Shown here piece after piece: positions 53,983-63,057 of a stretch of DNA of 64,000 nt. Position 1 is the stretch's first letter; every line of letters begins with the position of its first letter. Under the pieces are notes generated by a model. That model saw only the letters and a program-made list of their open reading frames with translations. It had not been told where the DNA came from and ran no database searches. Source of the DNA: Caballeronia sp. SL2Y3 (GTDB lineage: Bacteria; Pseudomonadota; Gammaproteobacteria; Burkholderiales; Burkholderiaceae); assembly GCF_022879575.1 (NCBI RefSeq), contig NZ_CP084261.1:620001-684000 (forward strand). The letters are read 5' to 3'. The position numbers were made by a program, and so were the translations under genes.

Positions 53983-54756
53983 ATGACAGCGACGCGGCAG
54001 CAGATCCAGATTCCGGTTGAGCGCGGCTATCTCGACGGCACGTTCATGACGCCCCAGACCGCGATTCCAGGCGTGCTGTTCGTGCACGGCTGGGGTGGCG
54101 ACCAGGAGCAGTACATGGAGCGCGCGCGGCAGGCGACTGCGCTCGGCTGCGTCTGCCTGACCTTCGACCTGACCGGACATGCGCGCACCCAGGAAGCGCA
54201 GGAGACCGTGACGCGCGAAACGAATTTGAACGACGTCCTGGCCGCCTACGACCGCCTGGCCGCGCATCCGCTCGTAGACGGTACGTCGATCGCGGTGATC
54301 GGAAGCAGCTACGGCGGCTATCTCGCCTCGATCGTCTCGTCAATGCGGCCCGTACGCTGGCTCGGGCTGCGCGTGCCGGCGCTCTATCTCGACGAAGGAT
54401 GGACGATGCCGAAGCGCGCGTTGCACAAGGAACACGATCTTGCCGCTTATCGCAGGCGTATCGTCCCCGCGAACGAGAACCGCGCGTTGCGAGCGGCTGC
54501 CGACTTTCGCGGCGATGTCTTGCTGGTCGAATCGGAGCACGACGAGACCGTGCCTCACGCCGTGATCGCCAGTTATCTGCAAGCGTTTCTGCGTGCGCAT
54601 TCGCTGACGTATCGAATAATCGAAGGTGCAGATCACGGTCTCTCTGACGAAGCCAGCCAGCGCGCCTACACAGCTTTGGTCGTCGGCTGGCTCGCAGAAA
54701 TGATTGGAGGAAGGCGCGCCGGAAGCAGGGGCGAGGCACCGGCTCTTATCAAGTGA
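53983..54756 (+). CDS. Alpha/beta hydrolase (dienelactone hydrolase/peptidase S9-like)
   Basis: 257 residues. VLFVHGWGGDQEQYMERA (oxyanion region), nucleophile elbow IGSSYGGYLAS (Ser), LLVESEHDETVPHAV (Asp) and EGADHGLSDEAS (His), a complete Ser-Asp-His triad. It is co-transcribed with DUF3182. The start at 53983 has GAGGGG upstream. Its C-terminal end overlaps the broken regulator fragment. Confidence 0.85.
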   Translation: MTATRQQIQIPVERGYLDGTFMTPQTAIPGVLFVHGWGGDQEQYMERARQATALGCVCLTFDLTGHARTQEAQETVTRETNLNDVLAAYDRLAAHPLVDGTSIAVIGSSYGGYLASIVSSMRPVRWLGLRVPALYLDEGWTMPKRALHKEHDLAAYRRRIVPANENRALRAAADFRGDVLLVESEHDETVPHAVIASYLQAFLRAHSLTYRIIEGADHGLSDEASQRAYTALVVGWLAEMIGGRRAGSRGEAPALIK

Positions 54757-54772
54757 CCGGCGGTGCCACGCG

Positions 54773-55216
54773 CTGATTGCGAAACTTGAGCTACCCGCGT
54801 ATGTCACGGGCAGGCGTTGGGATCTTCTGGCCTGGAATGCTGCGGCGGCCGATCTGCTCGGCTTCGAGCGTCTTGCCAAAGCGGATCGCAACATCCTGGT
54901 TTTCATGTTTATTGAACCGCACTCGCGTCGGCTTTTCGGCGCCACCTGGACCAGCGAGGCGCGTCGCATGATCGCGTCGTTTCGCGCAACGCATGATCTC
55001 TATGCCGATGATCCGGCCTTTGTCGAACTGGTCGAAAGACTGCGCGTGAACAGCACCGAGTTCGCGAAATGGTGGAACGCGCACGATGTTCGAGGTGGCA
55101 CGTCCGGGCAGAAGGTTCTGACTCATCCTGAGCGTGGCGCGCAACGCTACAGCTACGCTACGTTTCAGGCGAACGACGACCCTGCGCTGAGACTTGCGAT
55201 CTACACGCCCGCTTGA
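54773..55216 (+). pseudogene. XRE-family regulator fragment (MmyB-like ligand-binding domain only)
   Basis: The frame ending at 55216 encodes LPAYVTGRRWDLLAWNAAAADLLGF, NILVFMFIEPHSRRLFGATW, FRATHDLYADDPAFVELVERLRVNSTEFAKWWNAHDVRG and KVLTHPERGAQRYSYATFQAND, the full MmyB-like domain found after an XRE helix-turn-helix. The DNA-binding half is gone: upstream the frame runs out of phase through the hydrolase gene. It is therefore a 5'-truncated remnant, unless a short ATG form is expressed. Confidence 0.7.
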
Positions 55217-55635
55217 AACGAATTCGCCGCGCGCGGCGCGTCAACTTGGCGAGGCCAGGTCATCGCGCCATAGGGCTGACGACGCACCATTGAACCCGTA
55301 AGCTGGCTTATCGCCCTGCTCCCAAGGAAATCGCACGACTGATTGGGCCAGCATCGTCGTGTTCTCCCGCGCTTTTATATACCTTCATCTCCGAACTTGC
55401 CGTTGAACCCTTCGTCCGCGCCGTTCCGTTCGCGACGAGCATGCACAAATTGTCCTCGCAGCACCTTTTCGAGTCCGAATCTGACCTCGCGCTGCCCAGA
55501 TGCCGCCACTACTATCGAATGGCTTTGACCGGTGACATGCGTCGGTTGCGCTGCACGGGTCGAGTCAGTTCGCGGCCGATGCCGTTACTGCTAACAAGCC
55601 GCGCCCACGAGCGGCGTTATCTATATGGAGACGTT
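55217..55635. other. 419-base intergenic region
   Basis: No supported gene. An in-frame ATG at 55441 would extend the tannase-like protein by 65 residues without signal-peptide character, so it is not used. The AT-rich tract TTTTATATACC near 55372 may be promoter-related. Confidence 0.5.
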
Positions 55636-57336
55636 ATGGCAACAGGTCAGTGCTGCATTGCGAGGGCCGCGCGCGTGATCGCGGCTATCGTCACTTCCGC
55701 GGTTTCGGCATACAGCATCGGTGCGACGCCGCCAGCGGGACACGAAGCCGCTTGCCAACGTCTTCAAGGCTTCGTGGTGCCGGCTTCGGAAATCGGCGAG
55801 CCCACATCCGGAGCGAGCGTAACTGCGGTCAAGCCGGTCGCCGCGAGCGGAAGCGGTGCGAGCGCGTTACCGGACTACTGCGAAGTGACAGGCAAGATAT
55901 CCCCCATCGACAGATTCGCGCCCGACATCCAGTTCAAAGTGGCGCTTCCCGCCGAGTGGAACGGCAAGGTCTTGATGTTCGGTGGCGGCGGATTCGACGG
56001 CACCATCCCCAATGTGGCGGGCAACGTACCCAATGGTCCCGTCGATGCAGCTGTGCCGCTCGGTCGCGGCTACGCGACGTTCGCCAGCGACTCCGGCCAT
56101 CAGGCCAATGCGTTGGGCTCTCAGGACGGACGCTTTGGTGCGAACGACGAGGCGTTGAACAATTCCGGCGGCGACGCGCTGAAGAAAACCCACGACGCGG
56201 CTCTGGCGATCATCAAAGCCCGCTATGCGCATTCGCCTCGCAAGGCTTACTTTGCAGGAGGTTCGACTGGCGGGCGCGAAGCAGTGACGGCAATTCAGCG
56301 CTGGCCGTCGGACTGGGACGGTGCCATCGCATGGTACCCGGCATGGGACGATGCTGCCGCCCTCCTCGGAGGGCAGCGCATGAGCCGCGCCCTGGCGAAA
56401 CCGGGCGCGTATCTGTCGGTGGCGAAACGCCAAGCCGTGTACGACGCGGCGATGCAGGCGTGCGATGCGCTCGACGGTGTCACCGACGGCTTGATCAGCG
56501 ACCAGCGGGAATGCAATGAGCGATTCGATCCGTCGTTCGCGACGCTCGATGGTGCGCCGCTGCGCTGCCCCAAGGGCGCGGACAGCGGCGACCATTGCCT
56601 GTCCGACGCGCAGATCGAGGCGTTGAAGACGATCAATACGCCAACGCTGCTGCGGTTCCGGCTGGCCAGTGGCGAAACCTACTATCCCGGCTACAACGTG
56701 TGGGGCGCCGACCTTGGAATTACGACCCGCACTTCGCCGGTCGAGCCGGTGGTCACCTTCCTTGCATTCGGAACTTCCCAGCCGGCCGATCCGATGCCGC
56801 TCACGGCGCCTTACATCAGCGTTCTCACCGACCAGTGGATCAAATATTCGGTCACGCGCGATCCGAACTTCCATTCCCTGTCGCTCGACCCGGAGCAACC
56901 GGGCGTGTGGGCCAACCGCATTAGCGATCTGAGTCAGCAACTGGACGCAAGCACCGATATCGCATCGTTCCGGCGGCGTGGCGGCAAGCTCCTGCTCGTT
57001 CACGGACAATCCGATGTACTCGTCAGCACCCGCGCCACGGAGTTGTACTATCGGCGGCTGCAAGCGCGATTCGGCGTTGATCGCGTCGATTCGTTCGTGC
57101 GTTTCTACGAGATTCCCGGCATGGGACACGCTGCCAGCAGTACCTTCAATGCCACCTGGGATTCTCTGTCGGCGCTCGCTCAGTGGGTCGAGCGAGACAA
57201 GGCGCCAGTGGGGCAAGTGACGAGCGATACGGCCGGGGTTCCGGGCCGCACGCGACCCCTATGCGACTATCCGAAGTGGGCCCGCTACGAAGGCGGTGAC
57301 GTCAATGACGCTGCTTCGTTTCGGTGTGTGCATTGA
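55636..57336 (+). CDS. Exported tannase/feruloyl esterase family hydrolase
   Basis: 566 residues. Signal-like N-terminus (RVIAAIVTSAVSAYSIGA), then tannase-family blocks: LPDYCEVTGKISP, LPAEWNGKVLMFGGGGFDG, nucleophile elbow FAGGSTGGREAVTAIQRWP (Ser), LLVHGQSDVLVSTRATE (Asp), IPGMGHAASS (His), and the C-terminal PLCDYPKWARYEGGDVNDAASFRC. Conserved cysteines (ACQRL, PDYC, DYP..C) would pair in the periplasm. It splits gallate- or ferulate-type esters. The start at 55636 has GGAG upstream. Confidence 0.9.
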   Translation: MATGQCCIARAARVIAAIVTSAVSAYSIGATPPAGHEAACQRLQGFVVPASEIGEPTSGASVTAVKPVAASGSGASALPDYCEVTGKISPIDRFAPDIQFKVALPAEWNGKVLMFGGGGFDGTIPNVAGNVPNGPVDAAVPLGRGYATFASDSGHQANALGSQDGRFGANDEALNNSGGDALKKTHDAALAIIKARYAHSPRKAYFAGGSTGGREAVTAIQRWPSDWDGAIAWYPAWDDAAALLGGQRMSRALAKPGAYLSVAKRQAVYDAAMQACDALDGVTDGLISDQRECNERFDPSFATLDGAPLRCPKGADSGDHCLSDAQIEALKTINTPTLLRFRLASGETYYPGYNVWGADLGITTRTSPVEPVVTFLAFGTSQPADPMPLTAPYISVLTDQWIKYSVTRDPNFHSLSLDPEQPGVWANRISDLSQQLDASTDIASFRRRGGKLLLVHGQSDVLVSTRATELYYRRLQARFGVDRVDSFVRFYEIPGMGHAASSTFNATWDSLSALAQWVERDKAPVGQVTSDTAGVPGRTRPLCDYPKWARYEGGDVNDAASFRCVH

Positions 57337-57397
57337 GCACACAGCGCCGTCGGACGCCGGCAAGGAGGTACATTGCGATCGCCCTAGCCGTGCGAAA

Positions 57398-58783
57398 TCA
57401 GACGCCGAACGGAAACGTCTCCGGCGTGTCGGCGCCGGCCGACTTGTCCCCCGCCGCATCGGACGACGATAGGGCGCTGACCGCGCGTGTCGTGTCGAAC
57501 CAGACGTAGGCATCGAATTGATTGGAGAGGTCGGCCTGCGCGTAATGACTGTATAGCTCGGTGTCCGGCCGATAGATCACGCCGATGAAACGTTCGAGGC
57601 GCGCTTCGCTCAGCGCGCCGCGTAGCGCATCGTCCGCACCGGCGCGAAAATCGACGAAACACGGGCTTACGCCCGCCGCATGGAACTGGAACTCGTAGCT
57701 GTCTTCGCGCGAGGGCCGCACCTGCATGATCTGCATCGGCTCGTCCCAGTCGGAAGCCGCGGCGACCGTTCCGGTGTGCGTGCCGAAGCCGATCAGCGCC
57801 GCTTGCTCGCCGAAGCGTTCGCGGCAAAGCTGTCCGACGTTGAGCTCGCCGCGCGTGCGGCCCATTTCCGTCGCCGATGCGTCGCCCAAATGCGAGTTGT
57901 GCGCCCACACCACCGCGCGCGATTGCGCTCCGCGCGCATCGAGCAGGCTGTGCAGCGTGTCGAACATATGCGTGTCCCGCAGATTCCAGCTTTCGGCCGA
58001 GCCGCTGTACATCGCGCGATAGTACTGCTCCGCCGCGGCGACCAGACGCGCGTTGTGCGTCGCGTCGAGGAGCGCCGGATCGCTCGCGGCCGACGCGAAG
58101 CGCTTGTCGAGCAAGTCGCGTAGCTGCGCAACGACTGCCTCCTCGCACTTGCCGAAGCCCGCCTGCCACGCGGCACGGCCATAGACGGAAGGATCTTTCT
58201 GCCACGGCGTGAGACACCCGTAGCGCACCCGGGCGACGCGCGCCGCCTCGGGATCGTGCACGTCGAGGTAAGCCAGGACGGCGGCAATGGATTCCGAGAG
58301 ACTGTAAAGGTCCAGGCCATAGAAGGCCGCCCGATGCCGTTCCTTTAGCGTGGCATTGTGCTCGCGTAGCCACGCGATGAACGCGGCAAACTCCGCATTG
58401 CGCCACATCCACGTCGGGAAGCGGCGGAACGGCTGCGCGTCGGGACGGGCGCGGGGACGTCCGCGCACATGTTCGTCGATCAGCGCCGCATCCGGCCAGT
58501 CCGCTTCGACCGCGACGAAGTCGAATCCATGCCGCTCGATCAGCCGCCGCGTGATTGCGGCGCGCGCTTCGTAGAATTCGGCCGTGCCGTGACTCGCCTC
58601 GCCCAAGAGCACGACCCGCTTGTCTGCGAAGCGATCGAAGGCTTGCGCGAATTCGGGTGCATCGAACACGGGCAGCCGCTCCGCCGATGCGCGAATGAGC
58701 TCGGGCAACGCGCGCCGCGCCGGTTGCCCATGCGCCGCATTCCTGTCCCCGGCTTGCGCGAACGCATCCATAGTCGTTTCCAT
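57398..58783 (-). CDS. Erythromycin-esterase family protein
   Basis: 461 residues. Family blocks: RVVLLGEASHGTAEFYEARA (active-site His), DFVAVEADWPDAALI (Glu), FPTWMWRNAEFAAFIAWLRE, FYGLDLYSLSESIAAVLAYL and VVWAHNSHLGDASATEMG (His). These are the EreA/EreB-like catalytic elements. Most chromosomal members do not give macrolide resistance and have no known substrate, so resistance is not claimed. Start 58783 or 58771. It converges with the tannase-like gene. Confidence 0.88.
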   Translation of the reverse strand: METTMDAFAQAGDRNAAHGQPARRALPELIRASAERLPVFDAPEFAQAFDRFADKRVVLLGEASHGTAEFYEARAAITRRLIERHGFDFVAVEADWPDAALIDEHVRGRPRARPDAQPFRRFPTWMWRNAEFAAFIAWLREHNATLKERHRAAFYGLDLYSLSESIAAVLAYLDVHDPEAARVARVRYGCLTPWQKDPSVYGRAAWQAGFGKCEEAVVAQLRDLLDKRFASAASDPALLDATHNARLVAAAEQYYRAMYSGSAESWNLRDTHMFDTLHSLLDARGAQSRAVVWAHNSHLGDASATEMGRTRGELNVGQLCRERFGEQAALIGFGTHTGTVAAASDWDEPMQIMQVRPSREDSYEFQFHAAGVSPCFVDFRAGADDALRGALSEARLERFIGVIYRPDTELYSHYAQADLSNQFDAYVWFDTTRAVSALSSSDAAGDKSAGADTPETFPFGV

Positions 58784-59232
58784 GAAGGGGCGGACAATCG
58801 TTTGGCAGCAAGCGCCACGCCCGGCGTCGCCGGTCCCTGCTCCGCGGCTGAGCGGCTGCAAAGAACGCGAGCAACGAACCATTGGGGGAACGCCGCCGTG
58901 CTCAAGAGGAGCACCAGCGCGCTCGTGCGCTTCGACCCGCGAACGGACCGATTCGAAGCAGATGACGCACCGACCGGTTACTGCGCTACCGGTCCGGCGC
59001 AGCGGTTGCCGTTAGCAAGCGACGCCTACAACCGTCACGGCCTTCAACGCAAATCACGGCAGAGCTTTTCGACGTGCATGAGCAGATCAATCGGCTCGAA
59101 TCGCGCCTGACGCGTGCTTGTCAATGCCGCCATGCGCAGTCAGCCATCCGCCCGCTGTGCTATAACCGACACCCACGCGGACGGTGCCGTCGGCGTCCTG
59201 TTGCATCGGCCTACCAACACGAGATCGAGGCT
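58784..59232. other. 449-base divergent intergenic region
   Basis: No gene was found; open frames here have no family features. It should contain the promoters of the erythromycin-esterase-like gene and the lyase-like gene. Confidence 0.5.
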
Positions 59233-60744
59233 ATGTTCCGAAAGCGAGCCATTTCCTTAGCTGCTTTGTTGCTGATGCACGCCGCGGCTGTCACCGCGCA
59301 GGCCGAGCAAGCGCCCGCCCGCGACGAGTTCTACTGGCTGGGCGAAATCAACAAGGCGACCGCCGTCATCAACACCGACGAGGGCTTGCTGGACAAGTCG
59401 CTTGCGCCGCACATCGCGGCCGGCGTCGCCAAGGTGATTCACGACGGCAACCAGCCCGGGGCAAAGCGTCCATCCACCGTCATCACGTTCGAACCGCTGA
59501 TGATCCAGGCCGCCGGCATGGATGTGACGCTGCTGCACGCCGGGCGTTCGAGCCAGGACATGCACGCGACCTACCGAGCGGCGATCCTGCGTGACGACAT
59601 GCTCCGCCTGGCCGACCAGCTCGACAAGACCGCGACGACCATCGTCAAGCTCGCGCAACAGCACGAACATACCATCGTGCCGAACTACACCAACGGCGTG
59701 GCGGCGCAGCCCAACAGCTACGGACACTACCTGCTAGGCTACGCGGCCGCGCTCGACCGCGACGCGCAGCGCATCCGTGAAGCGTATGCGCGCGTCGACC
59801 TGAGTCCGATGGGCACCACGGTCCTCAATGGCACGAGTTGGCCGCTGGACCGCGCGCGCATGGCGAAGTATCTGGGCTTCCCGGGCATTGTCGACAACGC
59901 CTATGACGCGCATCAGATTGCAGCGGTCGATCATCCCGTGGAAGTCGCTTCGATCGTAACGAGCATCGCGTTGCATGCGGGCAGCTTCATCGAGGATGTC
60001 ATGACGCAGTACGCGGAGCCGAGACCGTGGATTCTGCTGCAAGAGGGCGGCAGCAATACCTACGTGTCGAGCGCCATGCCGCAGAAGCGCAACCCTGGAT
60101 TGCTGAACTCCACGCGCGCCGACGCATCGACCGCTATCACGCTCGCGATGGGTCCGGTCATCCGCGCCCATAACCTCCCGCCGGGCATGCCCGACGCGAA
60201 GGACGTGAGCGACAACAAGGAGATGATCGACAGCGCGATAACTGTGCTCAAGAAGTGGGACAAGATCATGAACGCGCTCGTCATCGACCAGAAGCGCGCG
60301 CTGGAAGAACTGGACAGCGACTGGACGGCGTCTCAGGAAGTCGCAGATGTGCTCATGCGCAAGTACAAACTGCCTTTCCGCCTCGGACACCACTTCGCGT
60401 CGGAGGTCGTCGAGTACGCGCGCGCCAACAACATCAAGCCGAGCGACTTCCCGTACGACGAGGCTAAGCGCATCTACGCCGAGACGACCAAGGGTTATGC
60501 CGAGAGCAACGGCGTGCTGCCCATGAGCGAAGCGGAGTTCCGCGCGACGCTGGACCCGGTTGCGATAGTCAACGACCGGCGTACCGTGGGCGGGCCGCAG
60601 CCTGTGGAGATGGAGCGCATGCTGAAAGAGGCGAACGGGAAACTTGCGCAACAAAGCGAGTGGATTGCCGACCAGCGGAGGATTATCGATTCGTCGCTGG
60701 CCAAGCTCGATCGCGATTTCGACAAGCTCCTGCCGAAGCAGTAA
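59233..60744 (+). CDS. Exported argininosuccinate lyase/fumarase-superfamily protein with altered active site
   Basis: 503 residues. Signal peptide (AISLAALLLMHAAAVTAQA-EQ), unlike the cytosolic lyases of this superfamily. Superfamily signature: GGSNTYVSSAMPQKRNPGLLN, with Ser279/Ser280 in the flexible catalytic loop. The other key block, T-H in argininosuccinate lyases, reads NYT-N154-GVAAQPNSYGH, so the catalytic His is Asn. Helical core follows (MDVTLLHAGRSSQDMHATYRA, IVTSIALHAGSFIEDVMTQY). A secreted lyase on an amino acid or aromatic adduct, or a binding protein, are possible. Function unknown. Confidence 0.8.
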   Translation: MFRKRAISLAALLLMHAAAVTAQAEQAPARDEFYWLGEINKATAVINTDEGLLDKSLAPHIAAGVAKVIHDGNQPGAKRPSTVITFEPLMIQAAGMDVTLLHAGRSSQDMHATYRAAILRDDMLRLADQLDKTATTIVKLAQQHEHTIVPNYTNGVAAQPNSYGHYLLGYAAALDRDAQRIREAYARVDLSPMGTTVLNGTSWPLDRARMAKYLGFPGIVDNAYDAHQIAAVDHPVEVASIVTSIALHAGSFIEDVMTQYAEPRPWILLQEGGSNTYVSSAMPQKRNPGLLNSTRADASTAITLAMGPVIRAHNLPPGMPDAKDVSDNKEMIDSAITVLKKWDKIMNALVIDQKRALEELDSDWTASQEVADVLMRKYKLPFRLGHHFASEVVEYARANNIKPSDFPYDEAKRIYAETTKGYAESNGVLPMSEAEFRATLDPVAIVNDRRTVGGPQPVEMERMLKEANGKLAQQSEWIADQRRIIDSSLAKLDRDFDKLLPKQ

Positions 60745-61289
60745 GCGAAACGCGCGTCGATGCTATCGTCTTCGCGTACTGTTTTTTCGATCGGTGCGCG
60801 CAACAGCTACCTGCTCGATTTCTCGATCTCGCTGGGCTCGTCGTTGGACACTCAGAACTACATCGTGCGATCGGAGAGTTGCACGAAGCATCGAGTTGCC
60901 CACGACTCAGTATGACCGCTCTTGGTCGGCTTCGTCGTTCCGCGCGGCGGCGAGCACTGTTCGCGACGGCGTTGCAAACCAATCTTCGCGTTGCCGATGA
61001 CGGAAAGCATGCGGCGCGCTGAGAGAGTGACCGACCGTTCTTTCGCATCGTATTGTCATCGCCAGCGCAGACTCTTGTCCTCCGCGACGCCCAACGTCAG
61101 GCTGACCTAGGCCGACTAGCCTTGGCCTCGCGTCGACGTCGCTGATGAGCGCAAGGTGGATGCGTCGTTCCTCACCGTGGGAACCGCTATTGCTCACTCA
61201 CTCCGACATGAAAGCGGCATGTCCGGCAACGGCGTGCGCACGCCAGTATGCAAAAAACACCGGTCTATCGACCGCTAACGAAGACACAG
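60745..61289. other. 545-base intergenic region
   Basis: No supported gene; several short frames on both strands lack ribosome sites or recognisable motifs. It separates two poorly conserved accessory genes. Confidence 0.45.
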
Positions 61290-62214
61290 ATGAACGATCC
61301 GATCGTTGATTGCATTATTGTCGGTGGCGGGCCCGCCGGCCTCACCGCCGCCCTCTATCTCGCACGATTCAGGCGATCGACGGTCGTGATCGACGACGGT
61401 CAGAGCAGAGCGTCACTCATCCCCGTCGTACGTAACCTCGCCGGCTTCGAGAGCGGCATCAATGGAAACGCACTGCTTGCCAAGATGCGTCGCCAGATCG
61501 AGTGTTACGACGTGCCACTCGTCGAAGGCCGAGTCACGACGATAACGCGAACGCACGGCGGATTTCTCGTCGAATACCGCAGCACGAGTGGTCCTTCGTC
61601 CCGCAGCCTGGCGGCACGTCATGTACTGCTCGCATGTGGAATCCGGGACAAGCTTCCGCCGATCGACGACGCCATTGCGCTGACCCAGGAAGGATTGCTC
61701 CGTTTCTGCGCGATATGCGACGGTTTCGAGGCGCAGGGCAAGCGGATTGCAATGCTAGGTCCGGCATCGCGGGCGCTGTCGCATGCCTTGTTTTTTCCGC
61801 ACCTTCTGTCAGCAGGTGGCGGTCATCGCCTCCGATAACGATGCGCTGACTCAACAAGAGCGCGCCCTCGCGGCGGAGAACGCCATCGAGTTGATCATGA
61901 CTGAAACGCTCGAGTTGTCGGGCAGCTCCGAGGCGCCCTTCAGCGTTGCCTGCCAGAATGGGCGCCGACATGCATTCGATGCGATCTATCCGGTGCTCGG
62001 CTGTCTCCCGCAAGCAAACCTCTTGAGCGGCTTGGATGTGCAGCGAGACAACGACGGAATGATTGTCACCGATAAGCACCAGCGGACAAGCGTAGACGGA
62101 CTATACGCTGCGGGCGATGCAGTGAATTCACTGAATCAGATCTGCGTCGCGATTGGCGAGGCTGCGGTTGCTTCCCTTGCTATCCATCGAACTCTGCCAG
62201 CCAATCCGCTTTAG
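61290..62214 (+). pseudogene. Thioredoxin-reductase-like FAD/NAD(P) oxidoreductase with frameshift
   Basis: Two frames make one protein. First part: DCIIVGGGPAGLTAALYLARF (FAD), then RNLAGFESGINGNALLAKM and redox pair C-A-I-C in LLRFCAICDGFEAQG. Second part: VAVIASDNDALTQQERALAAE, then FDAIYPVLGCLPQANLL and TSVDGLYAAGDAVNSLNQICVAIGEAA (second FAD motif). The switch falls at a run of six T at 61791-61796: read through it, frame 1 ends at 61838, frame 2 continues to 62214. A one-base indel in the homopolymer would restore about 305 residues; it may be a true mutation or a sequencing error. Confidence 0.78.
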
Positions 62215-62377
62215 CGAGCGTGCTGTCACTCACGCGACTTGTCGGAGAATCGCGTCTAGGCCGCGCCAGTCGGAAGCAGCGTCGAACTCTTATGCGTCGA
62301 GACTGGCCATCGGCCAGACGCTGCGTGGCGACGGGGCAATCATGCGTGGAGTGTCATCGACGCGCTGGCGGTCACGA

Positions 62378-62866
62378 TTCGCAGACATCCGGCTGAAAGC
62401 GGCCATCCAGTCCGCAAGCGAAGACAATATGCTGATCATTCGGCGCGAAGGCGGCTATCTCGTTCGCTACTACGTCGATCTCGGCGAGCTCACGCCGGGC
62501 AACCGCGAAGCCATCGAGCAGATCACCGTCGATCGGATCATCGAGACGGCGCAACGCATCTTGCATCCCTATTCGCTGAACGTGCAGGCGGTCGCGTGGT
62601 TTTCCGGGTACGAGGTGGGCCAGTGCCTGACAGACCGTTTCGACGATGCCTTGGCCCTCGACGGCACGCCGCGCGAACCGTGCGTCTTCATCGCGGGGGA
62701 TCCCGGCTTCGAGCCGGCACAACTCATTCGCACCGATGGCTCGACCATCGAGGTGGAAGCGGCCGTCATCCCGTTGCGCGGCCATGACGGGTTGCGCAAG
62801 CAACTGGTGCTTCGCGACATGACCGATGCGGTTCGAGGCCATGTGTTGGGAAGAAACCATCGCTGA
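62378..62866 (+). pseudogene. Chimeric remnant: FAD monooxygenase middle fused to a PAS-domain tail
   Basis: From 62378 the frame encodes FADIRLKAAIQSASEDNMLI, REGGYLVRYYVDLGELTPGN, RILHPYSLNVQAVAWFSGYEVGQCLTDRFDDA and ending VFIAGD, matching the middle of phenol 2-monooxygenase/3-hydroxybenzoate hydroxylase-type enzymes up to the GD motif. After about 62701 it turns into QLIRTDGSTIEVEAAVIPLRG and KQLVLRDMTDA, the end of a PAS sensor domain. Both halves lack their remaining domains. An open frame runs from 62153 and ATG 62342 could start a short product. Confidence 0.6.
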
Positions 62867-62965
62867 ATCGCTGCTTTCGTTGGACCACTCGACGAGCCAT
62901 GCGAGTGTCCCAAGCAGGCAGGGTCCGAATTCAGAGGTACGAGACCGTGTAAACCCTAGCTCACC

Positions 62966-62984
62966 ATTCCCGTTGAATGGGAAT
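62966..62984. promoter_or_regulatory. Palindrome ATTCCC-N7-GGGAAT upstream of IclR gene
   Basis: Perfect six-base arms with a seven-base centre, 73 bases before the IclR start. IclR regulators bind palindromes of this size and usually repress themselves, so this is a candidate operator. Confidence 0.45.
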
Positions 62985-63057
62985 CGCATTTTTGTTCGGC
63001 GGGAGCGACGTGGCATTCTGCGTCATCGGAACCGCATCTCTTCGGGCAAGACTCAAG

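Noticed and set aside
55441..55635. 65-residue N-terminal extension of the tannase-like protein
   Set aside because: It would bury the signal peptide that starts at 55636, where GGAG is present.
57398..58783. Macrolide resistance by the erythromycin-esterase-like gene
   Set aside because: Family membership alone does not show resistance; most chromosomal members have other, unknown roles.
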